This document shows positions 35,064 through 44,451 of a stretch of DNA of 64,000 nt, in pieces. Location: contig NC_009656.1 in NCBI RefSeq assembly GCF_000017205.1, positions 372,001-436,000 on the forward strand, written 5' to 3'. Below the pieces are notes generated by a model. It was given only the letters and a program-made list of their open reading frames with translations, did no database searches and was not told the origin of the DNA. Both the position numbers and the translations under genes were made by a program. Origin of the DNA: Pseudomonas paraeruginosa PA7. Its GTDB lineage: Bacteria; Pseudomonadota; Gammaproteobacteria; Pseudomonadales; Pseudomonadaceae. Every line of letters begins with the position of its first letter. The stretch's first letter is position 1.

Positions 35064-37451
35064 TCAGCGCTTCGGCTCCAGCACCAGCACGCCCTTGCTG
35101 TTCGCCTTCACCTCGTTTTCCTCATAGTGCTGTGGCAGGTAGTGGCCCTCGATGTAGGCTTCGGCCTGGTCGTCGTAGTGGCCATCGAAGGGCACGCCGC
35201 TCTGCCCGACCGGGTTGATGCCGAGGCTGTGGGTCGGGTCGGCGAAGTCCACCAGGCGCCGGGTCGAGGGGCCGTAGGTGACCGGCCAGGGGGCCGGACC
35301 GATCTTCGCCGACAGGTTGTTCGGCACTTCGTGGGTGCCGGGGGCGGCGAACGGGCCGACGTTGAGGAGGCGCCTGAGCAGCGGCTGCTGGCCCAGCGCG
35401 TGCTCGTGGGTCAGGGTGTGCGCCTTGCCCCACAGCCAGCCGGACGGGTCGTTGCCGAGGGTGCCGCGCAGGTGCGCGAGGGAGGCGGCCCAGGCGGCCT
35501 TGACGATATCCGCGCGGCTTTCCCGGCGCTCTGTGCGGCGGTCGTCCCACCAGGGGGAGTCGGCGTCGGCGGCCAGTCGTGGCAGCGCGCTGTCGATGGC
35601 GCGGGTGGCGATCAGGTTGTCGAAGAAGGCATCGCCCAATTCGTCGTGCAAGGCGCCCTCGGCGATCTGGAACAGCAACTGGTTGAACAGCGTGGCGGCG
35701 GTCGAGTCGACCGGGTAGTCGCCCTTCCAGGCCGCCAGTTGCTCGACCAGACGCTTGCCTTCGGCGTCGTCGACCGCCTCGCGCAGCACCGGCAGCAACG
35801 GTGCGAGCAGGCGCGGCGCGTAGCCGGTGCGGTTGCCGAGCTGCAACGCGCGGCTGTTGTCCAGGTTCCACTTCACGCTGCGATCGGCCAGTTGCGCATC
35901 CAGCCACTGGCCGCGGTCGGCCAGGTTGTAGTAGCCGGGGATCGGCCGGCCGTTGGCCGGCACCGGCTGGAAGTTGGCGGAGACGATGTAGCCGCGCGCC
36001 GGGTTTTCTTCCTGTGGATTGTCGGCGAAGGGATAGAAGCCGGATTTGTCCGCCTCGCCCTGGCTGCCATCGAGGATGAAACTCGGATTCACTCCCTCCG
36101 GCCGCTTCGGCAGTGCCGCCGAGGCCCACCAGCCGATGTCGCCGGCGGCGTTGGCCCAGACCAGGTTGAGCCCCGGCGAATGGATCTTCGAGGCCGCCGC
36201 GCGGGCCTTGGCCAGGGTGTCGGCGCGGTTCAGCTCGTAGAAGGCGTCGAGCACCGGGTTCTCGCTCTCGAGGAAGGCCCACCACATGGCGATCGGGGTC
36301 TTGCCGGAGCTGGCGCCGAGCGCGTCGTTGACGATCGGACCGTGGGGCGAGCGGCGCAGGGTGAGCTTCACCGGCGCGGCGCCCTTGACCGCGATTTCCT
36401 GCTCCTCGCTCTGCAGGTCGACCCACTTGCCCTGGTACCAGACCTGGTTGGGGTTGTCCGGGTTGACCTTCTCGGCGATCAGGTCGAGGTCGTCGTTCTG
36501 GAACATGGTCAGGCTCCAGCCGAACGCGCGGTTGTGGCCCAGCGAGGCGAAGGGGTTGAGCGCCTGGTGGTGGCCGTAGAGCTCGAAGCCGGGCGCGCTC
36601 AGCTGGGCCTCGTACCACACCGCTGGCGCGGCGAAGCGGATGTGCGGGTCGCCGGCCAGCAACGGCTTGCCGCTGGCGCTGCGGCTGCCGGCGACGACCC
36701 AGGCGTTGCTGCCCTCGAACTGCGGCAGGCCGGCGTCCTCCAGGGCCTGCTGGCTGAGACGGGCGAGGGCGCCGAGGTCCTGCCAGTCGCCGGCGCCCAG
36801 TGCGCCGGAGGGCGTCAGCACGCCCTGCGGATGCCAGTCGAGGTCGAAGATGCGCAGGTAGTCACCGCCCAGTTCGTCGCGCACATAGGTCAGTGCCGGC
36901 TCGGTGCGGAACGCGGCGGCGAAGCTGTAGGCCATGTAGCCGGCGATGCTCAGGGTGTCCTCGGGGGTGAAGGGACGCCTGGGTATGCCCAGCAGGTCGA
37001 ATTCGAGCGGAGCGGGGTTGTTTTCCTGGAACTGGTTGACCCCGTCGAGGTAGGCCTCCAGCACCTTCCACGGCTGCGACTGCTTGTCCTGGCGCGCGCT
37101 GTACGCGGCGGCGTGGTCGCGGATGCGCAAGGTGCGGAACAGCCGGTCGGTGTCCACCAGCCTGGGGCCGAGTACCTCGGCCAGTTCGCCGCGCGACAGG
37201 CGCCGCAGCATTTCCATCTGGAACAGGCGGTCCTGGGCGTGCACGTAGCCGAGGGCGCGGTAGAGGTCGGTCTGGTTCTGCGCGTACAGGTGCGGCACGC
37301 CGCGCTCGTCGTAGCGCACGTCGACCGGCGCCTGCAGGTGGGCCAGGGCCAGCGAGCCGCTGCGCACCGGCTGCTTGGCATGGAGATACCAGGCGGCGCC
37401 GGCGGCCGCGGCGGCTACCGCCACGGCGATCACGGTCAGGGTGCGTTTCAT
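35064..37451 (-). CDS. hacB: Acyl-homoserine-lactone acylase HacB
   Basis: A 795-aa Ntn-hydrolase (penicillin-amidase family) that cleaves the acyl chain from AHL quorum signals. N-terminal hydrophobic export segment (residues 5-24), alpha subunit up to about 247, then the autoprocessing/nucleophile Ser248 in EGSNAWVVAGSRSASGK, which becomes the beta-chain N-terminus, with PLLAGDPHIRF after it. The start at 37449-37451 follows AAGGA. Divergent from an AraC-type regulator gene. Assigned from length, fold and synteny to PA0305. Confidence 0.9.
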   Translation of the reverse strand: MKRTLTVIAVAVAAAAAGAAWYLHAKQPVRSGSLALAHLQAPVDVRYDERGVPHLYAQNQTDLYRALGYVHAQDRLFQMEMLRRLSRGELAEVLGPRLVDTDRLFRTLRIRDHAAAYSARQDKQSQPWKVLEAYLDGVNQFQENNPAPLEFDLLGIPRRPFTPEDTLSIAGYMAYSFAAAFRTEPALTYVRDELGGDYLRIFDLDWHPQGVLTPSGALGAGDWQDLGALARLSQQALEDAGLPQFEGSNAWVVAGSRSASGKPLLAGDPHIRFAAPAVWYEAQLSAPGFELYGHHQALNPFASLGHNRAFGWSLTMFQNDDLDLIAEKVNPDNPNQVWYQGKWVDLQSEEQEIAVKGAAPVKLTLRRSPHGPIVNDALGASSGKTPIAMWWAFLESENPVLDAFYELNRADTLAKARAAASKIHSPGLNLVWANAAGDIGWWASAALPKRPEGVNPSFILDGSQGEADKSGFYPFADNPQEENPARGYIVSANFQPVPANGRPIPGYYNLADRGQWLDAQLADRSVKWNLDNSRALQLGNRTGYAPRLLAPLLPVLREAVDDAEGKRLVEQLAAWKGDYPVDSTAATLFNQLLFQIAEGALHDELGDAFFDNLIATRAIDSALPRLAADADSPWWDDRRTERRESRADIVKAAWAASLAHLRGTLGNDPSGWLWGKAHTLTHEHALGQQPLLRRLLNVGPFAAPGTHEVPNNLSAKIGPAPWPVTYGPSTRRLVDFADPTHSLGINPVGQSGVPFDGHYDDQAEAYIEGHYLPQHYEENEVKANSKGVLVLEPKR

Positions 37452-37561
37452 CGGACCTTTCTCCTTGTTGTAGTGGCGAGCATTCTGCGGATGCCATCGA
37501 CGCGCGGCATTGACCGAATGCTCGGAGCCTGGAAGTCTTTGGTCAATCACGAGGAGCCGCC

Positions 37562-38614
37562 ATGCAGGACGACCCGTCCACCAGTCCCCTGACCCATTCC
37601 GCCACGTTGCGGCGCCTGTTGTACGAAGCCTTCGACGCCCTCGGCCTGGACCCGACCCGGGTCTATCGCAGCGTCTACCGGCGCACGCCGCTGCCGCCAC
37701 CGGTCCTGGGTGGCCGCCTGGTGCACGACAACGCCCCGTTGTTCTGGACCGAACTGGCGGCGGTGACCGGCGATGCCGACATCGGCCTGCACCTGGGCGA
37801 GGCGATGAAGCCGCGCCTGCTCGATGTGGTCGGCTACCTGCTGCTGTCCGCGCGCGATCTGGAGGAGGCGCTGCGCAGCTTCGTGCGTTTCCAGCACATA
37901 CTCTCCGGTGGTTTCGCCGCGCGCCTCGAGGTCGAAGGGGATTCGGCCAGGCTGATCCTCGACATCAACTACCTGGGCCATGCCTCGCTGCGCCAGCAGA
38001 TCGAATGCCTGATGCTGCTGTTCCTCAAGCTGCTGGCGCTGATCAGCGACGACGAGTTCGTCGCCGAACACATCGAGTTCCGCCATCCGGCGCCGGCCCG
38101 CCTCGGCGAGCACCGCCGGCTGTTCGGCCGGTTGCCGCTGTTTTCCCGCGAGCACGACGCGCTGCTGTTCCCCGCCGCGCTGCTCCGGCGACCGTCGCGC
38201 AACGCCAATCCGGACATGCATGCGCTGCTTACCCGTCACGCGGAAGAGCAGAGCCGCGAGCTCAGCGAGAACCGCCTGCTCAATCGCGTGCGCTACCTGG
38301 TCGAACTGCGCCTGGGCGAGGGCTACGGCATGCGCCAGTGCGCGGCCGAGCTGGGCCTGGGCGCCGGCGCGCTGCAACGCGCGCTGGCCGCCGGCGGGGC
38401 GAGCTTCCGCCAGGTGCGCGAGGAGGTCCGCCGGCAGCGCGCCGGCGAAATGCTGCGGGCCGGCAGCGCGATCCGCGAAGTGGCCAAGGCCTGTGGCTTC
38501 GCCGAGCTGTCGCCGTTCTACCGGGCCTTCCGCCGCTGGTACGCCGCGCCCCCTGAACAGTACAGGGCGCGGCTGGCGAGGGAGGAGAGGGATTATTCGA
38601 CCAGCGGCACCTGA
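37562..38614 (+). CDS. AraC-family transcriptional regulator
   Basis: A 350-aa regulator with an N-terminal arabinose-binding-like (OruR/GadX type) domain of about 220 residues and a C-terminal AraC helix-turn-helix pair (RQCAAELGLGAGALQRALAAGGASFRQV; IREVAKACGFAELSPFYRAFRRWYAAPPEQYR). Ribosome site GAGGAG before the ATG. Divergence from hacB makes hacB a likely target; no ligand is evident. Confidence 0.88.
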   Translation: MQDDPSTSPLTHSATLRRLLYEAFDALGLDPTRVYRSVYRRTPLPPPVLGGRLVHDNAPLFWTELAAVTGDADIGLHLGEAMKPRLLDVVGYLLLSARDLEEALRSFVRFQHILSGGFAARLEVEGDSARLILDINYLGHASLRQQIECLMLLFLKLLALISDDEFVAEHIEFRHPAPARLGEHRRLFGRLPLFSREHDALLFPAALLRRPSRNANPDMHALLTRHAEEQSRELSENRLLNRVRYLVELRLGEGYGMRQCAAELGLGAGALQRALAAGGASFRQVREEVRRQRAGEMLRAGSAIREVAKACGFAELSPFYRAFRRWYAAPPEQYRARLAREERDYSTSGT

Positions 38615-39099
38615 CGGCCGATCTCCAGGGTGGCGATGGCGTCGAGCTGGATCTCGATCTGCAGGAAGCGCATGGCGCGCTTGGGCGAGACGTTCTTGGC
38701 GATGCGCTTGACGTACTTGTCGCGCAGTTCCAGGCGGTCTTCCTGGAGCTCCTCGACGCGGTCGATCAGCTTGCTCGCCTGGTCGTCGGTGACGTTGCCG
38801 CTGTTGTAGGCCTGCGCGTAGTCCAGCAGCAGCTTGAGGGTTTCCTTGCTGAGCTTGTCCGACTCGGTGCGGTAGGTGTTGTAGATCGGCCAGAATTTCT
38901 CGCCTTCCTGGTCGGTGAGGTTCATGTTGGCTTCGACGATGCGCTTGCGCTTGTAGTCGACGTCGGCCAGGTCGTTCTGGATCTGCGCCTGGTGTTCCTT
39001 CATCAGTTCCTTGCTGCTGGGCTGCGGATCGTTCTGGGCGGCCATCAGCGGCAGGCTGACGAGGGCGGCGAGCAGGGCGAGGGTGGGGCGTAGGGACAT
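38593..39099 (-). CDS. Periplasmic helical protein (Spy/CpxP-like)
   Basis: A 168-aa protein with signal peptide (MSLRPTLALLAALVSLPLMAAQ) followed by almost wholly helical, charged sequence. The segment NLTDQEGEKFWPIY resembles the LTxxQ motif of Spy/CpxP-type periplasmic chaperones. Start at 39097-39099, with AAGGAG-like bases upstream. Its 3' end overlaps the convergent AraC gene by 22 bp. Function unproven. Confidence 0.75.
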   Translation of the reverse strand: MSLRPTLALLAALVSLPLMAAQNDPQPSSKELMKEHQAQIQNDLADVDYKRKRIVEANMNLTDQEGEKFWPIYNTYRTESDKLSKETLKLLLDYAQAYNSGNVTDDQASKLIDRVEELQEDRLELRDKYVKRIAKNVSPKRAMRFLQIEIQLDAIATLEIGRQVPLVE

Positions 39100-39203
39100 G
39101 CAGCGACTCCTTGGTTCGGAAACGGCCCTTCGTGGACCGACCCGGGCAGTGTAGCCGCTGCGCCGGCCCGTGCCCTCTGTCGAAAGCCTGGCCTTGAGCC
39201 AGG

Positions 39204-39779
39204 TCAGTCTTTTTCCCCGGCCCAGGGGCAATAGCAGCCCACGGCGAGGGTATGGGTGGCGTTCACCGGGCGGCCTTGCAGCAGCGCCTCGAGGATCGGC
39301 TCGATGAAGCTGTTGCTGGAGGTGCATACCGCGCCTTCGCTATAGGGGCCGAAGTAGGCCAGGCGGCCGTCGCGGTCCCAGATCGCCACGGCCGGGCTGG
39401 CCGGCAGTTGCTCGGAACCGGGCAGGCCGGCGAGGGGACGCAGGGCGGCCAGGTTGTCCGGCAGGCGGCCCTGGCTGCCGGGCTTCTGCAGGACGTGGAA
39501 CTCCACGCCCTGGCCGGCGAAGCGCTCGATCAGCTCGCCGAGATGCTGCTGGTTGCCGACGTTGCAGGGACAGGCCGGGTCCCAGAAATGCACCAGGCGG
39601 ATCGGGCCCGGCCCGGCCAGCCCGGCAGGCAGGCGCAGGCTGTCGCCGGAGAACAGGGTGGTCTGCTCGCTGAACGGGCGGATGTAGCGGATCTCGAACC
39701 ACCAGTAGGCGGTGAGCAGGCCGCCGGCCCAGAGCAGGCCGACGAGGCTGACGAGGAGCGTCTTGCGGCGGGGAGTCAT
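39204..39779 (-). CDS. Membrane-anchored thioredoxin-like protein (DUF6436)
   Basis: A 191-aa protein with one N-terminal membrane anchor (VSLVGLLWAGGLLTAYWW) and a periplasmic thioredoxin-like domain: VHFWDPACPCNVGNQQHL supplies a CxC pair in the usual active-site position, and cis-Pro-like PASPAVAIWD follows. A second Cys cluster CYCPW ends the protein. The spacing differs from the classic CxxC, so redox activity is uncertain. A GTG three codons upstream is an alternative start. Confidence 0.72.
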   Translation of the reverse strand: MTPRRKTLLVSLVGLLWAGGLLTAYWWFEIRYIRPFSEQTTLFSGDSLRLPAGLAGPGPIRLVHFWDPACPCNVGNQQHLGELIERFAGQGVEFHVLQKPGSQGRLPDNLAALRPLAGLPGSEQLPASPAVAIWDRDGRLAYFGPYSEGAVCTSSNSFIEPILEALLQGRPVNATHTLAVGCYCPWAGEKD

Positions 39780-39891
39780 GGCGTTCACACGGAAAACGGG
39801 TGCCAAGCTTGCCATGTGTTCGCGCGCAGCTGAATATCCCAGGGTTTCGCCCGTGGCCCGGCCACCTATAGTCCCCAGCCCGGAATCGCCG

Positions 39892-40833
39892 ATGTCAGAA
39901 GCCTTCAACCCCGATTACCTGCGCCAGCACCTGCGACCCTTGGCCGCGGCCGAGGCGGATGCCGCTGTCCTCGCCTACCAGGCCTACTACGGCCTGGACC
40001 TGCGCGCCCGCCATCCGGACCTGCGAGCGCGGCTCGGCAGCATGCTGGTCGACGGGCGCCGCCTGGCGGTACAGGCCTGGCTGCTGCCGGAGGCGCGCGG
40101 TAGCCTGCTGCTGATGCATGGCTATTACGACCACATGGGGTTGTACCGGCACGTGGTCGACTGGGCGCTGGGCATGGGCTTCTCGGTGCTCGCCTGCGAC
40201 CTGCCTGGGCATGGCCTGTCCGAAGGCGAGCGCGCCAGCATCCGCGACTTCGCCGAATACCAGGCGGTGTTCAAGGGCCTCCTGGGCCAGGCCGCCGAAC
40301 TTGCCCTGCCGCAGCCCTGGCACCTGTGCGGACAAAGCACCGGCGGGGCGATCCTGCTGGACTACCTGCTGCACGGCGGCGAGCGTCCCGAGCTGGGCGA
40401 GACCATCCTTATGGCGCCGCTGGTGCGTCCGCGCGCCTGGGGCTGGTCGAAGCTCAGCTACCGCCTGCTGAGCCCGTTCGTCGACTCGATCCCGCGGCGC
40501 TTCTCGGAGAACTCCAGCGACCCGCGCTTCCTCGACTTCCTCCGCGAGCACGATCCGTTGCAGCCGCGCACCCTGCCGACCGCCTGGGTCGGTGCGCTGA
40601 CCCGCTGGGTGCCGCGCATCGAGCGGGCGCCTCGGCGCGCCCTGAGTCCCCTGGTGGTGCAGGGCGAGGCCGACGAGACGGTGGACTGGCGCCATGGCCT
40701 GAAGGTGCTGCGGGAGAAATTCGACGAGCCGCGGATACTGTTGCTGGATGAGGCGCGCCATCACCTGGCGAACGAAAGCGAGGGGTTGCGGCGGCGCTAT
40801 TTCGATTTCCTGAGCGACGCGCTGGGGGCCTGA
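39892..40833 (+). CDS. Alpha/beta hydrolase (serine aminopeptidase S33/lysophospholipase-like)
   Basis: A 313-aa alpha/beta hydrolase. Oxyanion motif MHGYYDHMG, DLPGHGLSEGE, nucleophile elbow GQSTGG, acid in GEADETVDW and catalytic His in EARHHLANE. The pattern matches monoglyceride lipase/lysophospholipase-like hydrolases. No signal peptide, so cytoplasmic. Start at 39892; the frame extends upstream without a ribosome site. Substrate unknown. Confidence 0.85.
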   Translation: MSEAFNPDYLRQHLRPLAAAEADAAVLAYQAYYGLDLRARHPDLRARLGSMLVDGRRLAVQAWLLPEARGSLLLMHGYYDHMGLYRHVVDWALGMGFSVLACDLPGHGLSEGERASIRDFAEYQAVFKGLLGQAAELALPQPWHLCGQSTGGAILLDYLLHGGERPELGETILMAPLVRPRAWGWSKLSYRLLSPFVDSIPRRFSENSSDPRFLDFLREHDPLQPRTLPTAWVGALTRWVPRIERAPRRALSPLVVQGEADETVDWRHGLKVLREKFDEPRILLLDEARHHLANESEGLRRRYFDFLSDALGA

Positions 40834-40852
40834 CCCGCAGGCCCCGCGTCGA

Positions 40853-41605
40853 TCACTGGGCGACCGACTGGTCCACCGCCAGGCCGGCTTTCAGCGCGGC
40901 CAGGGCCGCCTGGTAGTAGCTGCGCCCGGCGGACGATTCGGCGAAGCTCACGTACTGGGTGAGCTCCGCGTCGGAGAGGCCGCGGTAGACATACAGCAGG
41001 GTGTTCTCCAGGTCCGCGCCGATCTGTTGCACCAGACGCTGGCGCTGGCCCTCCAGCAACTGGCCGGTCTGTCCGCCGCCAAGCAGGCCGGGCAGCCCCG
41101 GAAGCATCTGGCTGAGGCTGTCGGCGGCGACCCCGGCCAGGGCCAGGCTGACTTCCGCGCCGGCCTCGCGCGCCGGGAGGACCTGGGCCAGGCGCTTGAC
41201 CAGGGCGCGGCGCGGCTCGCTGGCGGTCTGCCGCGGCAGGCCGTTGCTGTGCTGTAGCAACTGGTCGCGGCGGGTAGCGAGGACCTCGGCGGCGACCACC
41301 TTGCGCCCCAGCGGCGACTCGAAGAAGTTCAGTGGATTGGCGCTGTCCGGAAGGTTCTCGCGCAGGCCGTTGAGCGCGCGCCGGTCGACCTCGGCCGGGG
41401 CGAAGCGACGATTGCTGTTGTCCACCAGGGTCTGGTAGAGCGCCGGCGGCAGCTTGTCCTGGTAGCGCTTCTGCGCCGCGTCCAGGGCATCGCTGAAATG
41501 CGCGCGCTGGTCGGGCCAGCCAGCGGCCTGGTACAGGCGTTGATAGGGGTCGGCCAGGGCGGGCAGACCAACCAGCAGTAAAGCGAAGGCGAGCAGGGCG
41601 CGCAT
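40853..41605 (-). CDS. Exported DUF2059-type protein
   Basis: A 250-aa protein with signal peptide (MRALLAFALLLVGLPALA), mature start DPYQRLYQAAGWPDQ, and a C-terminal DUF2059-like segment (YVYRGLSDAELTQYVSFAESSAGRSYYQA). Convergent with the hydrolase gene. Function unknown. Confidence 0.75.
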   Translation of the reverse strand: MRALLAFALLLVGLPALADPYQRLYQAAGWPDQRAHFSDALDAAQKRYQDKLPPALYQTLVDNSNRRFAPAEVDRRALNGLRENLPDSANPLNFFESPLGRKVVAAEVLATRRDQLLQHSNGLPRQTASEPRRALVKRLAQVLPAREAGAEVSLALAGVAADSLSQMLPGLPGLLGGGQTGQLLEGQRQRLVQQIGADLENTLLYVYRGLSDAELTQYVSFAESSAGRSYYQAALAALKAGLAVDQSVAQ

Positions 41606-41722
41606 TGATACTCCTTTGGCGGCGAAAGCCTCGTCGTTCGGGTGGTGCCGTCCATGGGGCGCTATTGTCGACATGCAGCGGACCGCTTGTCGAGACACTC
41701 GGGCGGCACGCTAGAATGGACG

Positions 41723-42352
41723 ATGCACATCAACGTCGATCATCCACTCCTGCAGCGCATCGTCGATGAACTGGTCGACCAGGGCTGGTCGCACCAGAGC
41801 GTCTTCATGCCTGAGCGTCTGACCACCAGACTGGCCGAAGAGTGCCGCAGCCGCGCCTGCGCCGGCGAACTGACCCCGGCGGCGATCGGCCGCGGCGACG
41901 GCCAGGTGATCCGCGAAGGTATCCGCGGCGACCTCACGCAATGGCTGGAGCCCGCTGAATCCGCGGCCTGCGACGAATACCTGGGGGTGATGGACAGTCT
42001 CCGGCAGGCACTCAACGCCTCGCTGTTCCTCGGTCTCGAGGACTTCGAGTGTCATTTCGCGCTGTATCCGCCGGGCGCCTACTACCAGAAACATGTCGAC
42101 CGCTTCCGCGACGATGACGCGCGCACCGTTTCCGCCGTCCTCTACCTCAACGACGCCTGGCTGCCCGAGCATGGCGGCGCGCTACGCCTGCACCTGCCGG
42201 GGCGGCAGCTGGATATCCAGCCGACGGGCGGTAGCCTGGTGGTGTTCATGTCCGCCGGCACCGAGCACGAAGTCCTGCCGGCCAGCCGTGACCGGTTGTC
42301 CCTGACCGGCTGGTTCCGCCGGCGCGACGAGTCGCCCCTGCTGTTGCCCTGA
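41723..42352 (+). CDS. 2-oxoglutarate/Fe(II) dioxygenase (prolyl-hydroxylase type)
   Basis: A 209-aa dioxygenase. The iron facial triad is visible: H-x-D in YQKHVDRF and the distal His in GTEHEVLP, with the 2-oxoglutarate-binding Arg in ASRDRLSLTGWF. Also YPPGAYY and VSAVLYLND, typical of prolyl 4-hydroxylase-like enzymes that modify proteins. Length fits. Substrate unknown. Confidence 0.88.
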   Translation: MHINVDHPLLQRIVDELVDQGWSHQSVFMPERLTTRLAEECRSRACAGELTPAAIGRGDGQVIREGIRGDLTQWLEPAESAACDEYLGVMDSLRQALNASLFLGLEDFECHFALYPPGAYYQKHVDRFRDDDARTVSAVLYLNDAWLPEHGGALRLHLPGRQLDIQPTGGSLVVFMSAGTEHEVLPASRDRLSLTGWFRRRDESPLLLP

Positions 42353-42367
42353 GCCTGGGGCGGCGCC

Positions 42368-42922
42368 TCAGTGCCCCCGGACCTTGAGCGTGCCGCGCAG
42401 GTCGGTGATGTCGCGCAGTTCGAGGCGGCCGATCGAGTTCTCGCCGATGTGCAGGTCGCTGGCCACCCGCAGGCGGATGCGTTGTGCCGGCAGGCCGCTG
42501 GCGATCAGTTGGTCGTTGATGGTGGCGAGGTCCGGCAGGCTGATCGCCAGTTGCTGCCTGCCGCCGCTGCCGGTGGTCACGTCCAGTGCCAGGGTCGGCT
42601 GCTCGACGCCGAAGATCGGCAGGCTCAGGCCGAGCTGGGCGGCGCCCAGCGGGATGTTGCCGCCGCGCCCGTCCGGGCAGTCGCCGGCTTTCGCGCAGCC
42701 GTTGTCGATCACCAGGTTGCGCAGCGACAGGCTGCCGCCGTCGTCCACCCAGGCGACCCTGGCCGCGCCGGCGCGCAGGTCCAGGCGCAGGTTGATCCCG
42801 GCCTGGCCGGTGACCTGGCTGAGGCTGTGGTTGTCCAGGGCCTCCATGGCGGCCTGGCTGGCGCCGCTGGCCAGCAGGGCGGAGGTCAGGAGGTACGGCA
42901 GGAGCGAGCGGGTGGGGAACAT
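42368..42922 (-). CDS. Exported DUF6160/FilA-like protein
   Basis: A 184-aa protein with signal peptide (MFPTRSLLPYLLTSALLASGASQA) and the characteristic mature start MEALDNHSLSQVTGQAGINLRLDL found in DUF6160-type surface or envelope proteins, then beta-rich sequence. Cys71 and Cys77 region (NGCAKAGDCPDG) could form a disulfide. Role unknown. Confidence 0.7.
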   Translation of the reverse strand: MFPTRSLLPYLLTSALLASGASQAAMEALDNHSLSQVTGQAGINLRLDLRAGAARVAWVDDGGSLSLRNLVIDNGCAKAGDCPDGRGGNIPLGAAQLGLSLPIFGVEQPTLALDVTTGSGGRQQLAISLPDLATINDQLIASGLPAQRIRLRVASDLHIGENSIGRLELRDITDLRGTLKVRGH

Positions 42923-43186
42923 GGTCGGCGGATCCTTCGCGGTTGCGCGGGAGGCCAGTCTGCGCGGGCCCGCGGCGGTTCGCCATGGGCCGCCGGCAGT
43001 TCTATCCTAAGGATCGGCAAAAAACCGCCAGGCCCCGCCAGCCGTGACCTGGAACGTTACCCGGGAGTCTGGCTCCGGTTCGCTCGAGGGAGTGTCTCCC
43101 CGGGTTCTTCCAGGGACTGTTACCGGGCGTGACCATCGCTGGGCGCCGGGCTACTCTGTGTGCCTGTCAAAGGGGGTGGAGCATTC

Positions 43187-43681
43187 ATGCAGAAGGTTCT
43201 GGTCAGCCGTTGCCTGCTGGGCCACTTGGTGCGCTACGACGGTGGCAGCCACGGCCCGTTCGACCTGCTCTCGCGCTGGCAGGCGCAGGGGCGGATCGTC
43301 GCGCTTTGCCCGGAAGTCGCCGGTGGCCTGCCGACGCCCCGCCCGCCGGCGGAAATCCCCGGCGGCCAGGGCGGCGAAGTGCTGGACCGGCTGAACCAGG
43401 TGCTCACCGTCGACGGCGAGGATGTCAGCGAGGCATTCCTGCTCGGCGCCGAGGTCGCCGTGCAACTGGTCCGCCGTCACGACATCCGCATGGCCGTGCT
43501 CAAGGCGCGCAGCCCTTCCTGCGGCAACCTGGAGAACTACGACGGCCGCTTCAACGGCAGCCGGATCGCCGGCGAGGGCGTCACCGCCGCCGCCCTCAAG
43601 CGCATGGGCGTGCTGGTCTTCAACGAGGACGAACTGGATCGCGCGGCGGTCTGCCTGGCCGGTCTCGACGCCGGCGGCTGA
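43187..43681 (+). CDS. DUF523-family protein
   Basis: A 164-aa protein with DUF523 hallmarks: VSRCLLGHLVRYDGG, ALCPEVAGGLPTPRPPAEI and LKARSPSCGN. Conserved cysteines (CLLG, CPE, SPSCG) suggest metal or thiol chemistry. AGGGGGTGGAG precedes the ATG at 43187. Function unknown. Confidence 0.85.
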   Translation: MQKVLVSRCLLGHLVRYDGGSHGPFDLLSRWQAQGRIVALCPEVAGGLPTPRPPAEIPGGQGGEVLDRLNQVLTVDGEDVSEAFLLGAEVAVQLVRRHDIRMAVLKARSPSCGNLENYDGRFNGSRIAGEGVTAAALKRMGVLVFNEDELDRAAVCLAGLDAGG

Positions 43682-43685
43682 GCGC

Positions 43686-44378
43686 TCAGCGCCGCAGCGG
43701 CGCGGTCAGGCGGTTTTCCAGGGCCTTCTGCACGCGCTCGAAGAGTGCCGAGAGCAGCCAGTAGATCCCGGCGGCGGCTAGGTACAGCGGCAGTGGCTGG
43801 AAGGTCTCGGCGATGACCTCCTTGGTCGCCAGCATCAGCTCGGTCACCGTGATCACCGAGATCAGCGAGGTGTCCTTGATCAGGCTGATCAGGCTGTTCG
43901 ACAGGCTCGGCACCGCCAGGCGCAGGGCCTGCGGGGTGATGATGTTCCACAGGGTCTGGCCCCAGGTGAGGCCGACCGACAGCCCGGCTTCCCACTGCCC
44001 CTTGTCGATGCCGAGGATCGCTCCGCGCATGGATTCGGAGAGGTAGGCTGCGACGTTCAGGGTCAGCGCCAGGATGCCCGCGGTGACCGGGGTGAACTCG
44101 ATGCCGACGCTCGGCAGGCCGTAGTACAGGACGAAGATCTGCACCAGCAGCGGCGTACCGCGGAAGGCGCTGACGTACACCGCGGCGATCTGCGACACCA
44201 GCGGTACCTTGGTAACCCGGACCACGGCGACGCTGAAGCCGAGTACCAGCCCCAGCACCATCGATACCGCGGCGAACAGCACGGTATACATCGCACCCTG
44301 GAGCAGGAAGGGCCAGGCCATCCCGAGCAGCTCGACCAGGTTGGCCAGCCATTCGAGCAGTTTCTGCAGCGAATTCAT
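43686..44378 (-). CDS. Polar amino-acid ABC transporter permease
   Basis: A 230-aa HisM-type permease: helices plus FRGTPLLVQIFVLYYGLPSVG and EAGLSVGLTWGQTLWNIITPQALRLAVPSL loop. It lies 73 bp downstream of the binding-protein gene. No ATPase is adjacent, so an ATPase encoded elsewhere must serve. Probable substrate cystine or a related amino acid by its partner's similarity. Confidence 0.88.
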   Translation of the reverse strand: MNSLQKLLEWLANLVELLGMAWPFLLQGAMYTVLFAAVSMVLGLVLGFSVAVVRVTKVPLVSQIAAVYVSAFRGTPLLVQIFVLYYGLPSVGIEFTPVTAGILALTLNVAAYLSESMRGAILGIDKGQWEAGLSVGLTWGQTLWNIITPQALRLAVPSLSNSLISLIKDTSLISVITVTELMLATKEVIAETFQPLPLYLAAAGIYWLLSALFERVQKALENRLTAPLRR

Positions 44379-44451
44379 TCAACACTCCATCGACAAACAC
44401 GACGACCGCGCCCCGGAAGCGCGGCCGCTTCCCGCCCGTTCGGGCGGGGAT